Shown: positions 52,698-53,306 of the stretch, in pieces | How the letters are laid out: each line of letters opens with the position of its first letter | Numbering within the stretch: the first letter of the stretch is position 1 | From: Streptomyces sp. GC420 | GTDB lineage: Bacteria > Actinomycetota > Actinomycetes > Streptomycetales > Streptomycetaceae | DNA length: 53,306 bases | NCBI RefSeq assembly: GCF_009916105.1 | Contig: NZ_JAAAXQ010000007.1 | Span: 1-53,306 of the forward strand | Direction: 5' to 3' | The notes under the pieces: model-generated | Databases searched by the model: none | The model's input: the letters and a program-made list of their open reading frames with translations, nothing else | What the model was told of the DNA's origin: nothing | Program-made: the position numbers and the translations under genes

Positions 52698-53306
52698 ATG
52701 CGGTTCGGCCTGCTCGGTCCGCTGACCGTGTACGACGACGAGGGCACCGCGCACCCCGTCGGCGGCCCCAAGGCCCGTGCCCTGCTCACCGCGTTGCTGC
52801 TCGGCGCCAACCGCGTCGTCTCCGTCGACGCCCTCAAGGACGCCCTGTGGGGCGCCGACCCGCCGGCGTCCGCGCACGCCTCCCTGCACAACCACGTCAC
52901 CCGGCTGCGCCGCGCACTCACCCCGCTGACCGGCGAGGACGTGCTGCGCGCCGTGGCGCCCGGCTATCTGCTGCGGGTCGCCGAGGGCGAACTCGACACC
53001 GAGGTCTTCCAGAACCGGATAGCCGCCGCCCGGGCCGCGCACGCCGGCCGTGACTGGGCCACCACGTCGGTGGAGGCCGGCGCCGCGCTCGCGCTGTGGC
53101 GCGGCGCGCCCGAACCGTCCGTGCCCGGCATGGACACGCTCCTCCAACGCCTCGAAGAGGCAAGGCTGCTGGCGCTGGAGTGGCGCTACGACGCCGAGCT
53201 GGCCATGGGGGATCGAATGAACGCATGGTCGGTACCGGGATACACGGGCACCAGGGAGCTGGGCGCAGGTGCGAGCGGGCGCGTCGTGCTGGCCGTCCAC
53301 GAGGAC
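52698..53306 (+). CDS. SARP/AfsR-type regulator truncated in its BTAD domain and joined in frame to a Ser/Thr kinase start (3' end outside window)
   Basis: The first ~95 residues are an OmpR-like DNA-binding domain of SARP type (MRFGLLGPLTVYDDEG, GGPKARALLTALLLGANRVV, LHNHVTRLRRAL, YLLRV). A BTAD domain follows (FQNRIAAARAAHAGRDWATT, ALALWRGAPEP, LLALEWRYDAELAMG) but stops after two or three helices, about residue 171. From Met 174 the frame reads MNAWSVPGYTGTRELGAGAS then GRVVLAVHED, the typical N-terminus of a Streptomyces Ser/Thr kinase with the glycine loop GAGASGRV. A normal BTAD needs ~80 more residues. The ATG at 52698 has GGGAGG 8 nt upstream. As the last gene by the cluster it could be the pathway activator, but as seen it is a hybrid; a deletion junction or assembly join must be considered. 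Confidence 0.75.
   Translation, partial: MRFGLLGPLTVYDDEGTAHPVGGPKARALLTALLLGANRVVSVDALKDALWGADPPASAHASLHNHVTRLRRALTPLTGEDVLRAVAPGYLLRVAEGELDTEVFQNRIAAARAAHAGRDWATTSVEAGAALALWRGAPEPSVPGMDTLLQRLEEARLLALEWRYDAELAMGDRMNAWSVPGYTGTRELGAGASGRVVLAVHED

Overview
The window is high-GC actinobacterial DNA, almost certainly Streptomyces. The third codon positions are strongly G/C, starts are often GTG or TTG, genes overlap as GTGA/TGATG, and the families (SARP regulators, HATPase anti-sigma-like proteins, modular NRPS/PKS, MocR) are typical of the genus. I read it by eye, with no database searches.

Region A (1-24461) looks like the right-hand part of an integrated mobile element. It opens with the C-terminal end of a conjugative relaxase/mobilization protein. 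It closes at a 45-nt 3' fragment of a tRNA-Thr(CGU) gene (24417-24461) followed by a tRNA-type terminator, which is what an att site in a tRNA looks like. The cargo falls in two blocks. (A1, 967-11355) A regulator-murB-NUDIX operon reads left. Divergent from it are an anti-sigma-like ATPase, a NADAR/GTP cyclohydrolase II fusion, a GT2 glycosyltransferase, an unknown protein, a thymidylate-kinase-like protein, a nucleoside-diphosphate-kinase-like protein (opposite strand), a second NUDIX and a GT4 glycosyltransferase. Together they resemble a nucleotide/sugar pathway starting from GTP, and I recognise no product. (A2, 11530-23993) A defence-island-like stretch: a giant DUF4011-helicase-Vsr-like-DUF3320 protein; a HigB toxin with a HigA antitoxin carrying an ImmA/IrrE protease domain; a NurA-like nuclease overlapping a HerA-like ATPase; and, convergent to these, an XRE-DUF4338 (DruA-like) fusion. 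Transposase debris lies between the modules.

Region B (24468-26692) is presumably host chromosome: the tRNA terminator, a secreted FG-GAP repeat protein with a TTG start, and a non-coding gap.

Region C (26693-51403) is an NRPS-PKS gene cluster. A leftward operon holds a P450, a type II thioesterase and an aldo/keto reductase. A rightward operon starts from a TTGACA/TAGCCT promoter: C-PCP, PCP-C-A(Val-like)-PCP, an atypical P450, KS-AT-carrier-TE, an MFS exporter, a canonical P450, a second type II thioesterase, an SDR and a stand-alone (degenerate C)-A(Thr-like)-PCP. Two carrier domains have no adenylation domain in cis, which implies loading in trans. The A-PCP/P450/SDR/TEII set resembles known off-line aminoacyl-carrier modification cassettes. 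A PLP decarboxylase and a divergent MocR regulator close the cluster.

Region D (51404-53306) has an AlkB-like dioxygenase and, running off the end, a SARP-type regulator truncated in its BTAD domain and joined in frame to the first residues of a Ser/Thr kinase. That is either a true chimera or a deletion/assembly junction.
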